Shown here one piece after another: positions 41,895 through 49,341 of a DNA stretch of 64,000 nt. Under the pieces are notes generated by a model. That model was not told the DNA's origin, searched no databases, and saw nothing but the letters and a program-made list of their open reading frames with translations. A program made the translations under genes and the position numbers. Position 1 is the stretch's first letter, and each line of letters starts with the position of its first letter. Location: NCBI GenBank assembly GCA_035508275.1, contig DATJNI010000019.1:3728-67727 (forward strand), written 5' to 3'. Source of the stretch: DATJNI01 sp035508275 (GTDB lineage Bacteria > Patescibacteriota > Saccharimonadia > Saccharimonadales > UBA4665).

Positions 41895-42832
41895 TTTTTC
41901 TTCCTCCTATTTTTCTTCTTTTTCTTAGGAGTAGATTTTTTAGTCTTTGTCTTTGGCTTCGATGCAACAATCTCGGCTTCTGGGATACTTGATACATCTT
42001 TAGATGGCCTGTCGGCAATAGCTTCCATTTCTTCTTCGTCTTCTCTTAGGGCAATACTCTGTTGGATAAAGGCAACTATTCCACCAGTTAGCCAGTAAAG
42101 ACTTAGGGCTGAGGCCAGGTTGACGGTAAAAAGGAAGATCATGACGGGGAGGAAGTAACGAGTACTTCGCCCAACTGCTGCGTTGACTTCGGATTGATCG
42201 GCTTGGTCACCCTTGTTAGCTGATCTTAGAATCTCTCTAAGACCCTTTTGGTCTTTGTCTTGAGGCAGTAATTGCTTACTAGAGAAGTACTGCATGATGG
42301 CACTACCTAGGACAATAACCATGGCTGGCCAGTAGATATTACCGTCCTTAAGTGCTGGTTGGCTCAAATGGACAAAACCAAGAAGTGTTTCATCAAACAT
42401 ATGGATGTTTTTGGATAGATGCTCCATCCAACTGAGGTGCTGGAGAGGTTTGTAGGCAAAAGCGATTATCTGATAAGGGTCGTTAATAACTTTTCTAAGG
42501 CCGCTGTATAGCCCAATAAGAACTACGAACTGGAGTATTAGAGTTGGAAAGGCGGCAAAGGGGTTGATGCCCCGCTCTTTATATAGCTCCATGAGCATTT
42601 GTGATTCTTTAGCTCGGTCACCTTTTGTTTCTTTTTTAATACGCCTTATTTCTGGCTGGAGTTTGCGCATAGCTTTAGCTTGGTGCAGCTGTTTTTTAAG
42701 TAGTGGCCAAAGCAGCAAACGGATAATTATGGTGAAGATAATTAGAGCTACGCCGAAGTTATGCCCTGGGATAATGGCATAGATGAGCACGAGCAAATTG
42801 AAGATAGGCTTAACAATCAGGGTTGTAAACAT
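41891..42832 (-). CDS. yidC: membrane protein insertase YidC
   Basis: The 313-residue protein is the short Gram-positive-type YidC without a large outer domain. It has the five core helices, the groove Arg within LLLWPLLKKQLHQAKAMRKL (near residue 40), the cytoplasmic hairpin with KGDRAKESQMLMELYKERG, and a late TVNLASALSLYWLTGG. It ends in a long basic tail rich in Lys (residues 290-313) that may contact ribosomes. It inserts proteins into the membrane alone or with SecYEG. Confidence 0.95.
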   Translation of the reverse strand: MFTTLIVKPIFNLLVLIYAIIPGHNFGVALIIFTIIIRLLLWPLLKKQLHQAKAMRKLQPEIRRIKKETKGDRAKESQMLMELYKERGINPFAAFPTLILQFVVLIGLYSGLRKVINDPYQIIAFAYKPLQHLSWMEHLSKNIHMFDETLLGFVHLSQPALKDGNIYWPAMVIVLGSAIMQYFSSKQLLPQDKDQKGLREILRSANKGDQADQSEVNAAVGRSTRYFLPVMIFLFTVNLASALSLYWLTGGIVAFIQQSIALREDEEEMEAIADRPSKDVSSIPEAEIVASKPKTKTKKSTPKKKKKNRRKKK

Positions 42833-42880
42833 AGTCGACTAATACTATAACACGTTCTAAAGGTGTTCTATAGGGGTAGA

Positions 42881-43210
42881 TTAGTGCACTTTAGCTAGTA
42901 GGCTCTCGACTTGGTTTTTCAGCTCGTCCGCTGGCATTTCAGCAACTTGGTCACCGTATACGGTAATTATGTAATCGATTTCGTCTTTTAAGTTATATTG
43001 TCTGACGATCTCATAAATACGGCGTCTAATCCTATTCCTCTTTACCGCCGATTTGTTAACTTTCTTAGCGACAACAACTGCCACTCTGTAGGGACGATTC
43101 TTTCTCTGACCATACCTGAGGCTCAAGTATTGACCCCTAACGCTAGTGGAGTTAGCGTATACCCTCTTTAAGCTTCCGTATCCATGGAAACGGTGCCTTC
43201 TATTTAGCAT
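42881..43210 (-). CDS. rnpA: ribonuclease P protein component
   Basis: The 109-residue protein is the basic RnpA fold, with the conserved RNR motif region in KKVNKSAVKRNRIRRRIYEIVR near residue 50 and an earlier YRVAVVVAKK strand. It starts 9 nt after the end of rpmH on the same strand, the usual rpmH-rnpA arrangement. With the RNase P RNA it matures tRNA 5' ends. The RNA gene itself is not in the window. Confidence 0.93.
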   Translation of the reverse strand: MLNRRHRFHGYGSLKRVYANSTSVRGQYLSLRYGQRKNRPYRVAVVVAKKVNKSAVKRNRIRRRIYEIVRQYNLKDEIDYIITVYGDQVAEMPADELKNQVESLLAKVH

Positions 43211-43219
43211 ATCTTCCTC

Positions 43220-43357
43220 TTAAGCTGTAAGTTTGGTTCTGCCTTTAGTGCGTCGTCTTTGAAGTACGTTGCGTCCGGCTTTTGAGGACATTCTTTTCAT
43301 AAAGCCATGCTCTTTGGCTCGTGATCTTTTCTTCGGCTGATAAGTTCGTTTGGGCAC
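43220..43357 (-). CDS. rpmH: 50S ribosomal protein L34
   Basis: This short 45-residue frame starts at GTG (43355-43357) with AGGA about 9 nt before it. The translation has all L34 hallmarks: PKRTYQPKKRSRAKEHGF, then MSSKAGRNVL and RRRTKGRTKLTA at the end. The size matches the family (44-47 residues). It heads the rpmH-rnpA-yidC-jag operon. In most bacteria dnaA follows directly on the other side of rpmH; here about 6 kb of other genes intervene. Confidence 0.95.
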   Translation of the reverse strand: MPKRTYQPKKRSRAKEHGFMKRMSSKAGRNVLQRRRTKGRTKLTA

Positions 43358-43388
43358 GCTTGAGTCCTGATCTTAAAAAATTTAACTA

Positions 43389-43417
43389 GGTATTGTCGTG
43401 ACAACTATATCTGTCAA
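43389..43417 (-). promoter_or_regulatory. candidate promoter for rpmH operon
   Basis: On the minus strand a perfect TTGACA (43412-43417) is followed after 17 nt by AATACC (43389-43394), a weak -10. It points at rpmH, with about 30 nt of leader. It lies between the mazF stop (43469) and rpmH, so rpmH does not depend on mazEF transcription. Confidence 0.4.
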
Positions 43418-43468
43418 TGGACATAAAGTAAAGTGAGACCGTCGCCCTCAGTGCAGATACAAAAATAT

Positions 43469-43813
43469 CTATCCTGGCAAAATAATATTTTGCACCCCTT
43501 TTACTGCTTTCTCCAGGATGTACGTTGGAGCCTTTTCTATATATTTCGCCCTTCTCGAACGAAAGTCGACGCTCCTTACGTGGAAAGGTAGAATAGCTCC
43601 TTTTGTTTTCGTTTTAGTTAGCTCTACTTCCTGTGGAAGCCCAATAATTTTACTAGTTATGGGACATATAACAGCTAGGTTGGTGTGGCGTGCGAGTTCT
43701 TTAGGAGAAAGTACCAGTACGGGCCTCCTCCCTGATTGTTCATGACCCACTCGAGGCTCTAGCACCATCCAGACGATATCCCCCCTTTCAGGCACGTAGT
43801 CTGCATCAGTCAT
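43469..43813 (-). CDS. mazF: MazF/PemK-type toxin endoribonuclease
   Basis: The start chosen is the ATG at 43813, which overlaps the end of the antitoxin gene by 8 nt; a longer frame to 43858 exists. The 114-residue protein has the CcdB/MazF fold motifs: RGDIVWMVLEPRVGHEQSGRRPVLVLS at the start (split here as RGDIVW and HEQSGRRPVLVLS), ICPITSK near residue 63 and a late HVRSVDFRSRRAKYI. MazF cuts mRNA at short sequence motifs when the antitoxin is lost. The pair lies between rpmH and the T4SS genes. Confidence 0.88.
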   Translation of the reverse strand: MTDADYVPERGDIVWMVLEPRVGHEQSGRRPVLVLSPKELARHTNLAVICPITSKIIGLPQEVELTKTKTKGAILPFHVRSVDFRSRRAKYIEKAPTYILEKAVKGVQNIILPG

Positions 43814-44075
43814 TGATGATTTCTGCCCCAACATCAGGTCCCCAATCGAACTCACCATGTGCGTTGTTTGGCGTTGCTCCTTCGAGCATTTTTTTCAGAG
43901 TATACTCATCATTCGACTTTACTGGAGTGAGAATTATTGATTGCCCTTTTAGGCTCACCGTCACCTGCTGATCGTCTTCAAGTTTGGCGGCTTTAAGAAT
44001 TTTTTTCGGCAACCGAACACCTGAGCTATTTCCCCACTTACGTACACTTTGTGTAGTTATAACTTCTGTCTTCAT
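43806..44075 (-). CDS. mazE: MazE-type antitoxin (AbrB/SpoVT swapped-hairpin)
   Basis: With the ATG at 44075 the product is 89 residues. It starts TQSVRKWGNSSGVRLPKKIL, the AbrB/MazE DNA-binding domain, then has LEDDQQVTVSLKGQSIILTPV and an acidic C-terminal tail suited to wrap the toxin. An in-frame extension to 44141 would run into the CHAP gene and is not favoured. A near-palindrome just upstream (44078-44101) is a likely autoregulatory site. The 8-nt overlap with mazF gives coupled translation. Confidence 0.85.
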   Translation of the reverse strand: MKTEVITTQSVRKWGNSSGVRLPKKILKAAKLEDDQQVTVSLKGQSIILTPVKSNDEYTLKKMLEGATPNNAHGEFDWGPDVGAEIIND

Positions 44076-44077
44076 AT

Positions 44078-44101
44078 ATACAAGTGTATACATGTTTGTA
44101 T
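44078..44101. promoter_or_regulatory. candidate MazE operator (imperfect palindrome)
   Basis: The 24 nt between the mazE start and a TTGACA box (minus strand, 44105-44110) read ATACAA...TTGTAT at the ends with a central GTATAC. Eight of twelve positions are symmetric. Autoregulation by MazE or MazEF binding at such palindromes is known for the family. Confidence 0.45.
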
Positions 44102-44130
44102 GGTTGTCAACTTTTCTATCAGGTGTCTTG

Positions 44131-44637
44131 CTATAGCTCATTATGTATAAAGTTATAATTAGCAGCTAAAGATGGCGGGTTCGACTTGTAATCCACTACA
44201 TCAAGGCCTTTGACATTCATTTCAGAGATGTTCCAAGTGCCATCAGGGCCAACGCTTTCCACAAAGGCCACATGGCCTAACCCGCCATCAACATCCGATA
44301 CTTGCATAATTGCTCCGTAGCTTGGGGTGTGGTCCACTACATAACCATCAGCGGCCGCCCTAACAGCCCAAGTAGCTGCATTCCCCCAAGTATTAGGAAT
44401 AGGTTCGCCAATCTGTTCTCTGCGAATAAAAACCCACCAGGTGCAATTACCCCAAGCATACAGATCGCCCGGGAATGACGTGATCGTCGACATTTGGCTA
44501 GCTGCGGAGGGCGTCTTAACATGCGTCAATGCAAATACGCTGAAAACTGGCATGAAAATCAAAAAGATTACAATTGAACATGCGACAATAATTTCTTTAC
44601 GTATCGACGTGCCCGTTTTAAGAAGGAGGGGGTTCAT
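44131..44637 (-). CDS. secreted CHAP-domain peptidoglycan hydrolase of the first T4SS locus
   Basis: The 168-residue protein has an N-terminal signal or anchor helix (about residues 16-38) and then a CHAP amidase/endopeptidase domain. The catalytic Cys is in WGNCTWW near residue 60 and the His in GLGHVAFVE near residue 123, followed by ISEMN. T4SS loci of Gram-positive type normally encode such an enzyme (PrgK/VirB1 role) to open the wall for the channel. It overlaps the VirB4 ATPase gene by 4 nt and is the last gene of the operon that starts at 48973. Confidence 0.85.
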   Translation of the reverse strand: MNPLLLKTGTSIRKEIIVACSIVIFLIFMPVFSVFALTHVKTPSAASQMSTITSFPGDLYAWGNCTWWVFIRREQIGEPIPNTWGNAATWAVRAAADGYVVDHTPSYGAIMQVSDVDGGLGHVAFVESVGPDGTWNISEMNVKGLDVVDYKSNPPSLAANYNFIHNEL

Positions 44638-46358
44638 ATATAAAGTTCCTTAGGATTTGTTGTGATCAACGGGTGCTCTTTTTCTGAAGCAACTACCTTT
44701 AAGGCAACATGGTTTTGGTCTGCGATTATTAGCGCTTCACCCTTGGAACAAGTGAGGAGAAAGTCTTGCTCAAATTCACTCAGCTTAAACTCGCTTGATA
44801 CATTCTTTACAGTAGTTGTGTCCTGACGCATTAGAATCCTCAGGCTACTTTGAGATGCTATAGCTCTACCATAGTCGCTATTCAGAAAGTCATTTGCGGC
44901 TTGGGTAATTATTGCTACTCCTAGATAGTATTTCCTTGCTCGCCTGACCAACCCGGAGATAAAACGTGCGCTTTCTTCTTCCTGTAATAACAACCAGGCT
45001 TCGTCTATTACTAAAAGTCTTTTCTCGGGTCTCAACTTAACTTGGTTCTGAACATATATAGATATGATCAGCATCATTATCTGTCTAAGGTTTTCTGGAA
45101 CATCTTTGATGTCAAAGACTATGAGCCGGTTGTATAGATTTATATTGGTCGGGGCATTGAAGACGTTAGCTAAGCTGCCTGATATATACTTTTCAAGTCG
45201 CTCACAAAGTTTTAGTTGTCCTAAACCGTGAAGTTCTGCGTAGAAATCTTGTAAGAGCGGAGTTGCCTTGGGCGAGTTTTTATATGTATTAATAATTGCC
45301 TTGTCTACTGCAGCCCTTTCCCTAGGATTTAGTCCTTCTAGCATTAAAGCAATGATTTGAGTTAGATCCTGGGTATGTTCAGCTAAATCGTTTTTCTTTC
45401 TCTGGGTTGAGGCTATATCAAAAGGATTTATCTTTTGTTTAGACTTAATAGAAAGTTTTACGTAGCTTCCGCTTATAGACTCTGCCAGAAGTTTATATTC
45501 CCTCTCTGGGTCGATAACTATTACCTTAGTGCCTTGCATCAGTTGTCTTAAAATTTCTATTTTAGTTGCGTAGCTCTTGCCACTTCCAGATTCTGCAAAA
45601 ATTATGCTATTAGCGTTATTTAGACTAAATCTATCAATAATTACTAGTGAGTTATTGGATTTATTGATTCCATATAGAATTCCGTTCTCTTGCACTAGTT
45701 CCGAGGACATGAAGGGGAACGTCAAAGCGGCGGAGGAGGAGTCTAAGTTTCTTTTTTGACTAAGCACATCCTCGGCTCTAGGCAAGACAGATTGAAGTGC
45801 TTCAATTTGTTGGTAGATGGCTGTCTTTGTATAGAAAAGGCTTGAAGCAAGCACCGATTCTAACACTTTGGTAGTCTTATTTAGTTCTTCCAGGGTGTCG
45901 GCTTTTATTGATATATAAATGGAAACTTGAAACAGTTTTTCTTGTCCCCTTTGAATCTTATCCCTCAGGTTTTTGGCTGACTCGAGAGGATCGGTTACGT
46001 CAGGCCCGAGTATTTGGCCACCGCGAATCATGGCGCGTTTTGTGGATTCTAGCTCTGTTATTTTCCTGTTTAGTTTAGGAAGCGCTTTAAACGATTGGAC
46101 CTCGCTGATATGAAAGCTTATGTCGATATCTTCACTGAAGTTAACTAAATTATTTAGCCATCCCGACATCGCTTTAAGAGGATATCCGGATATTATTACT
46201 TGCCTAAAATATTTCCCGTCTATGACAATGTGGTCTTTTTGTTCTTCCAGTCCGGAGTAGGAAATTATATCCGTTAAGTCCTGTAATCCGTATTCATATA
46301 GCTGGCTATCGTCCTTTTTCTGTTTTGAAAGACGAGGTAATGCTAGTGAATTTAACAT
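44634..46358 (-). CDS. virB4: VirB4-family T4SS ATPase, main part (first locus)
   Basis: The 574-residue protein is the C-terminal, ATPase-bearing portion of a Gram-positive/CPR-type VirB4 (TrsE/TraE-like). Residues 45-75 have the YFRQVIISGYP and GWLNNLVNF segment. Walker A is AESGSGKSY at 255-263, and Walker B is RLLVIDEAW near residue 432, followed by RRARKYYLG and SQSSLRILMRQD. It powers substrate or pilin movement at the inner membrane. The N-terminal part is encoded separately by the upstream gene, with a 7-nt overlap. Its paralogue is at 58955. Confidence 0.9.
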   Translation of the reverse strand: MLNSLALPRLSKQKKDDSQLYEYGLQDLTDIISYSGLEEQKDHIVIDGKYFRQVIISGYPLKAMSGWLNNLVNFSEDIDISFHISEVQSFKALPKLNRKITELESTKRAMIRGGQILGPDVTDPLESAKNLRDKIQRGQEKLFQVSIYISIKADTLEELNKTTKVLESVLASSLFYTKTAIYQQIEALQSVLPRAEDVLSQKRNLDSSSAALTFPFMSSELVQENGILYGINKSNNSLVIIDRFSLNNANSIIFAESGSGKSYATKIEILRQLMQGTKVIVIDPEREYKLLAESISGSYVKLSIKSKQKINPFDIASTQRKKNDLAEHTQDLTQIIALMLEGLNPRERAAVDKAIINTYKNSPKATPLLQDFYAELHGLGQLKLCERLEKYISGSLANVFNAPTNINLYNRLIVFDIKDVPENLRQIMMLIISIYVQNQVKLRPEKRLLVIDEAWLLLQEEESARFISGLVRRARKYYLGVAIITQAANDFLNSDYGRAIASQSSLRILMRQDTTTVKNVSSEFKLSEFEQDFLLTCSKGEALIIADQNHVALKVVASEKEHPLITTNPKELYI

Positions 46359-46963
46359 ACGACCTCCCCTGAAAAGTTGAACATTAACTCGCTTAAGGGC
46401 TGGTTCTTTGATTTTTCGGCGTCGTAAAAGCCATAAAACAGATTAACAATCTCAAGATTAGTTAGCCGTTTAGTCAAAATACCCAGTTTATTAAAATTCT
46501 TGGTTAAAATGTCGCAGTAGAGATTAAGATTTTCGGTGTGATTGGCTTTATCTTTAGCTTCAAAAGGGATTATTAAATAGAACCTTCTTGTTAGAATTTT
46601 ATTTTCTCTTACGAGTTTTTTAACAAATTGCTGGTAGTTTGATATTTGAGTTTTATATATTCTGTTTTCGACTGCAGCAAAGCTACTAAAACTAGCAACG
46701 TAGCTATCTATATCTATGGACCTTACTCGAACTACAATTTGCACCGGGCAAGGCAGTGAGTTTAGTAAGCTTTGGTAAATATCTATTGTGGCGTCTCTTT
46801 CGATGTCACTTTTTAGCTCAAAATTAATGGAATTAACTTCTAGAATCGCCCTGTACTCGTTGTTGTCGAGCTCAAGAATGCTATCGCTAACAGACTTAAT
46901 GCTTACCTGTTTTCTAGATGATGCCCTATTATATGATGCCCTATTATTTGACCTGCGAAACAT
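46352..46963 (-). CDS. VirB4 N-terminal-domain protein (first locus)
   Basis: The 203-residue protein corresponds to the N-terminal region of one-piece VirB4 proteins: SVSDSILELDNNEYRAILEV followed by NSINFELKSD, then LPCPVQIVVRVRSIDI and a long helical part with FYLIIPF. It has no nucleotide-binding motif. The same split is seen in the second locus (60889), so it is not a fresh frameshift. It overlaps the PrgI gene by 20 nt and the ATPase gene by 7 nt. Confidence 0.75.
   Translation of the reverse strand: MFRRSNNRASYNRASSRKQVSIKSVSDSILELDNNEYRAILEVNSINFELKSDIERDATIDIYQSLLNSLPCPVQIVVRVRSIDIDSYVASFSSFAAVENRIYKTQISNYQQFVKKLVRENKILTRRFYLIIPFEAKDKANHTENLNLYCDILTKNFNKLGILTKRLTNLEIVNLFYGFYDAEKSKNQPLSELMFNFSGEVVC
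46920..46949. repeat. 15-bp tandem duplication inside the VirB4 N-part gene
   Basis: Two copies of GATGCCCTATTATAT/T (46920-46934 and 46935-46949) match at 14 of 15 positions. They encode a duplicated NRAS-type motif at the N-terminus of the protein. The duplication keeps the frame and looks recent. Confidence 0.8.
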
Positions 46964-47438
46964 ATGCCTTCAACCCTGCTTTCTTATCTCTCGAAAACTT
47001 AATTTCTATATATTCCTCTAGAGAAAGTTTATTAAGACTTTCGAGGCTATACTTAATGTCCTCCATTGGTTTATCTTCGACTACCGATTCTTGGTTTTCT
47101 ATAGCTCGCTGTTTAGTGTCAAAGTTCGGACGAAAAGAAAGATCGTTTTTGTTGTATACATAGAACCTTGGTCTGGAGTTGAATCTATATATTAAGCGAG
47201 CCCAGGAATAAAGCAGTCTGCCATCATGCTTATATGCCAGGCTGGAGATTAATGCGGTTACCGCACAGCAGATTGCAACTTTAAGAGCAGATATTTTTAG
47301 GGGTCTTGGGACTACAATAAATATTAGGAAGTCGCTACATATTGCAGCAACAAGAATTAGTAGCTGCTTAAAGGATAGATTCCCTGTTATTTTATCTTCT
47401 ACCGTAGTTATCTGGGCCGGTATATTAGATGTCTTCAT
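46944..47438 (-). CDS. PrgI-family T4SS membrane protein (first locus)
   Basis: The 164-residue protein has the PrgI pattern: an N-terminal IPAQITTVEDKITGNLSFKQ stretch (IP-x-x-x-x-x-D-x-I family style), two adjacent membrane helices at about residues 27-45 and 49-68, and then a basic cytoplasmic segment with WARLIYRFNSRPRFYVYNK. PrgI is an inner-membrane partner of VirB4 and VirB6 (VirB3-like role). The charged C-terminal 50 residues are variable. The gene follows the VirB6-like gene by 2 nt. Confidence 0.82.
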   Translation of the reverse strand: MKTSNIPAQITTVEDKITGNLSFKQLLILVAAICSDFLIFIVVPRPLKISALKVAICCAVTALISSLAYKHDGRLLYSWARLIYRFNSRPRFYVYNKNDLSFRPNFDTKQRAIENQESVVEDKPMEDIKYSLESLNKLSLEEYIEIKFSRDKKAGLKAYVSQVK

Positions 47439-47440
47439 AA

Positions 47441-48637
47441 TTAACTCTCGCTATAGCTATAGCTAGTTCCGCTTAATCCTCTAACAAACTGGCTGCTAAG
47501 TCTTCTAATGGCCTTGGGGCCAATGCTGGCATAGTTTAGCTGCGCCAGAACACCCTGAGTTTTAATTAGAGCTAGAAGTGTGGACATACCAACTATAAGA
47601 GACATTATTGTGTCTGGCGTCGAGGCCGACCCACTAACAAGACCGGCAAAGATTGACGATGCGAGAAGAAGAATTATTACATGAATGAATAGCACAAATA
47701 CCGTGCTCAGGTAGGTTTTTGCAGCATTAGAGGCAAAATCCTTGAAACTCGGTAGCAGCCAGAGGAGAATCAAGATAGGCGCTAGTACTGCCCCGAGGTA
47801 AAGAGTTACTAGGCGTCCAACGTAGTAAACAAGAAGTATGAAGGCTAGTACTAGAAATATAATCATTATTAAAAGACCGGCCAGGCCCGTGCTACCAGAA
47901 CTGTCTGTTACTTTCTCGAGGACCGTCCAGACGTTTGAATAATCAAAGCCCGCCTTAACTGCGTTTATCATGCCGTTGCTCAAGGTAATAATTATGTCAA
48001 TTAAGAAGATGGAGCTATTCAGGCACAAGAAAGTTACTAAAATTTGTGGGAATATGTGTTTAATGTCTAGTTCGTCTAGCCCTAAGGTGGAGGCACTCAT
48101 GACATGGAAGCCCAGCAAGCCAACTATTAAGACAAATAGTGAGTCTGCCACTGCGGCAGTGATCAACCAAAGACTAAATACGCTAGGATTGTCAGCTACA
48201 AGAGGCGTCCCGGATGTAAAGTAATCCAGCGCGGATATGATAGGTCTGGCTATAGACTGAATAAGGTCTTGCAGCATCCCCGTTATGGCATCGATCAGGA
48301 CTCCCACGAGCCCAGGCGATGTTGACTGGGGTTTTATGGCGGCTAGATTGGGTAGGTTGCTTGCTGTGCCGGTTGGTTGAGAGCCGTAAGCATGATTTAG
48401 AATTGCGGTTATTGTGGCAGCGCCAATAATTAGGACTATGCCAATAAGACAATCTTTCATTATCTTCTTGGAGGCTTGGAGCTTTTCTGGATTACCTGAG
48501 CTAGTAATGTATTGAAAGCCTGAGTAAATTAAGATCAGGATAAATACTAACCCGGCTATAGCAGATAGTGTCAGCACTAAAGGGCTTACTACTGAGCTCA
48601 TTACGTCTTTGGCGCTTGCTATATCTGCGAATAACAT
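47441..48637 (-). CDS. VirB6/TrbL-like channel protein with N-terminal pilin-like domain
   Basis: The 398-residue protein has about eight to nine membrane helices. Residues 10-85 are two helices around the motif YITSSGNPEKLQASKKIM and closely resemble the small pilin-like protein encoded just upstream. Residues 140-380 have the polytopic VirB6/TrbL layout with a GRLVTLYLGAVLAPIL stretch. VirB6 proteins form the inner-membrane channel of T4SS. The fusion of pilin-like and VirB6 parts in one chain is notable. It starts directly after the pilin gene stop. Confidence 0.8.
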   Translation of the reverse strand: MLFADIASAKDVMSSVVSPLVLTLSAIAGLVFILILIYSGFQYITSSGNPEKLQASKKIMKDCLIGIVLIIGAATITAILNHAYGSQPTGTASNLPNLAAIKPQSTSPGLVGVLIDAITGMLQDLIQSIARPIISALDYFTSGTPLVADNPSVFSLWLITAAVADSLFVLIVGLLGFHVMSASTLGLDELDIKHIFPQILVTFLCLNSSIFLIDIIITLSNGMINAVKAGFDYSNVWTVLEKVTDSSGSTGLAGLLIMIIFLVLAFILLVYYVGRLVTLYLGAVLAPILILLWLLPSFKDFASNAAKTYLSTVFVLFIHVIILLLASSIFAGLVSGSASTPDTIMSLIVGMSTLLALIKTQGVLAQLNYASIGPKAIRRLSSQFVRGLSGTSYSYSES

Positions 48638-48973
48638 CTATTGCCCTCCAAATGCGTTATTGGCTAGGCTGGTTACAATATTGCTTAAAACGAATGCCCC
48701 AATCGTTATAGCTAAACCGAGGGCCGAATATAGAATGGTTCGCTTAGCCTTGTCTAGGTGCATGGGGTTCCCGGCGCTAGTGATGTAGCGAAGTCCGCCA
48801 ACAATAAAGAAGCCAGTAGCTATTAGCCCAGCAAGTCCTGCAACTGTGGTGATTACGTTCTGGAGAAAGCTTTCGACCTGTCCAATATTGCCACTGTCGG
48901 CCAGGCTGGTTGAATAAAAGTACACTGGGCTTGCGGCTATAAGAACGAGTGCAACTTTCTTAATTCTTTTCAT
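48638..48973 (-). CDS. small T4SS pilin-like protein (VirB2/TrbC type)
   Basis: The start is set at the ATG at 48973, which has GAGAGG 5 nt upstream; an extension to 49018 lacks support. The 111-residue product has a signal-like first helix (ALVLIAASPVYFYS), a short polar segment, and two membrane helices flanking a loop with YITSAGNPMHLDKAKRTI. This two-helix plan with a GNP loop is the pattern of CPR T4SS pilin-like proteins and VirB2 prepilins. It heads the first T4SS operon, whose promoter must lie in the origin region. Confidence 0.8.
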   Translation of the reverse strand: MKRIKKVALVLIAASPVYFYSTSLADSGNIGQVESFLQNVITTVAGLAGLIATGFFIVGGLRYITSAGNPMHLDKAKRTILYSALGLAITIGAFVLSNIVTSLANNAFGGQ

Positions 48974-49208
48974 ATTACCCTCTCTTTTTCCTGGCTTCAG
49001 TTTTAAACGAGCAAGCATTTTCGGGTCAAATTTAAATACAAAAATTTAATAATTTTTTAATATTTCCAATTATTGAAATTTAAAGCCATAAATCGCTCCC
49101 ACCGAGTTAAAATCGGCGTGTTTTTGACAATGTTTTATCGCAATATTAAGGCTTTTATCCACTAAGGTTTGCTATTTGTCCACAAATATAACAGGGGCGG
49201 TTTTTTGC

Positions 49209-49217
49209 TGTGTATAA
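49209..49217 (-). promoter_or_regulatory. perfect DnaA box (TTATACACA)
   Basis: This 9-mer matches the consensus TTATNCACA without mismatch on the minus strand. It overlaps a TATAAT-like hexamer at 49213-49218 on the plus strand, so bound DnaA could block transcription toward dnaA. Confidence 0.65.
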
Positions 49218-49297
49218 TCTCTTATCCGTTTGTAAGATTTCTAATAAAGCAATTACGGAAAGTTGGGGACTAAAATATAAATGTGTGGAAAACTTTG

Positions 49298-49303
49298 TAT
49301 AAT
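49298..49303 (+). promoter_or_regulatory. -10 element of the dnaA promoter
   Basis: A consensus TATAAT lies 39 nt before the dnaA GTG. No good -35 is present, but a DnaA-box-like site (49284-49292) lies just upstream and may regulate it. The ribosome site is AGAGAGG at about 49326-49333. Confidence 0.45.
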
Positions 49304-49341
49304 TTAGTTATAGTACTAAACCAAAGAGAGAGGTAAAAGGA

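Larger units (their letters stand above)
49028..49341. other. candidate replication origin (oriC) upstream of dnaA
   Basis: The 323-nt spacer between the pilin gene and dnaA has a very AT-rich run (49028-49085, a possible unwinding element). It is followed by four DnaA-box-like sites: TTATCCACT at 49155-49163 (one mismatch), TTGTCCACA at 49176-49184 (one mismatch), the exact TTATACACA on the minus strand at 49209-49217, and TTTTCCACA on the minus strand at 49284-49292 (one mismatch). Strand polarity of genes changes here (jag-rpmH and T4SS leftward, dnaA-dnaN-recF rightward), as expected at an origin. Confidence 0.7.

Noticed and set aside
44076..44141. N-terminal extension of the MazE frame
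   Set aside because: It covers the operator-like palindrome and promoter and overlaps the CHAP gene; the AbrB domain begins right after the ATG at 44075.
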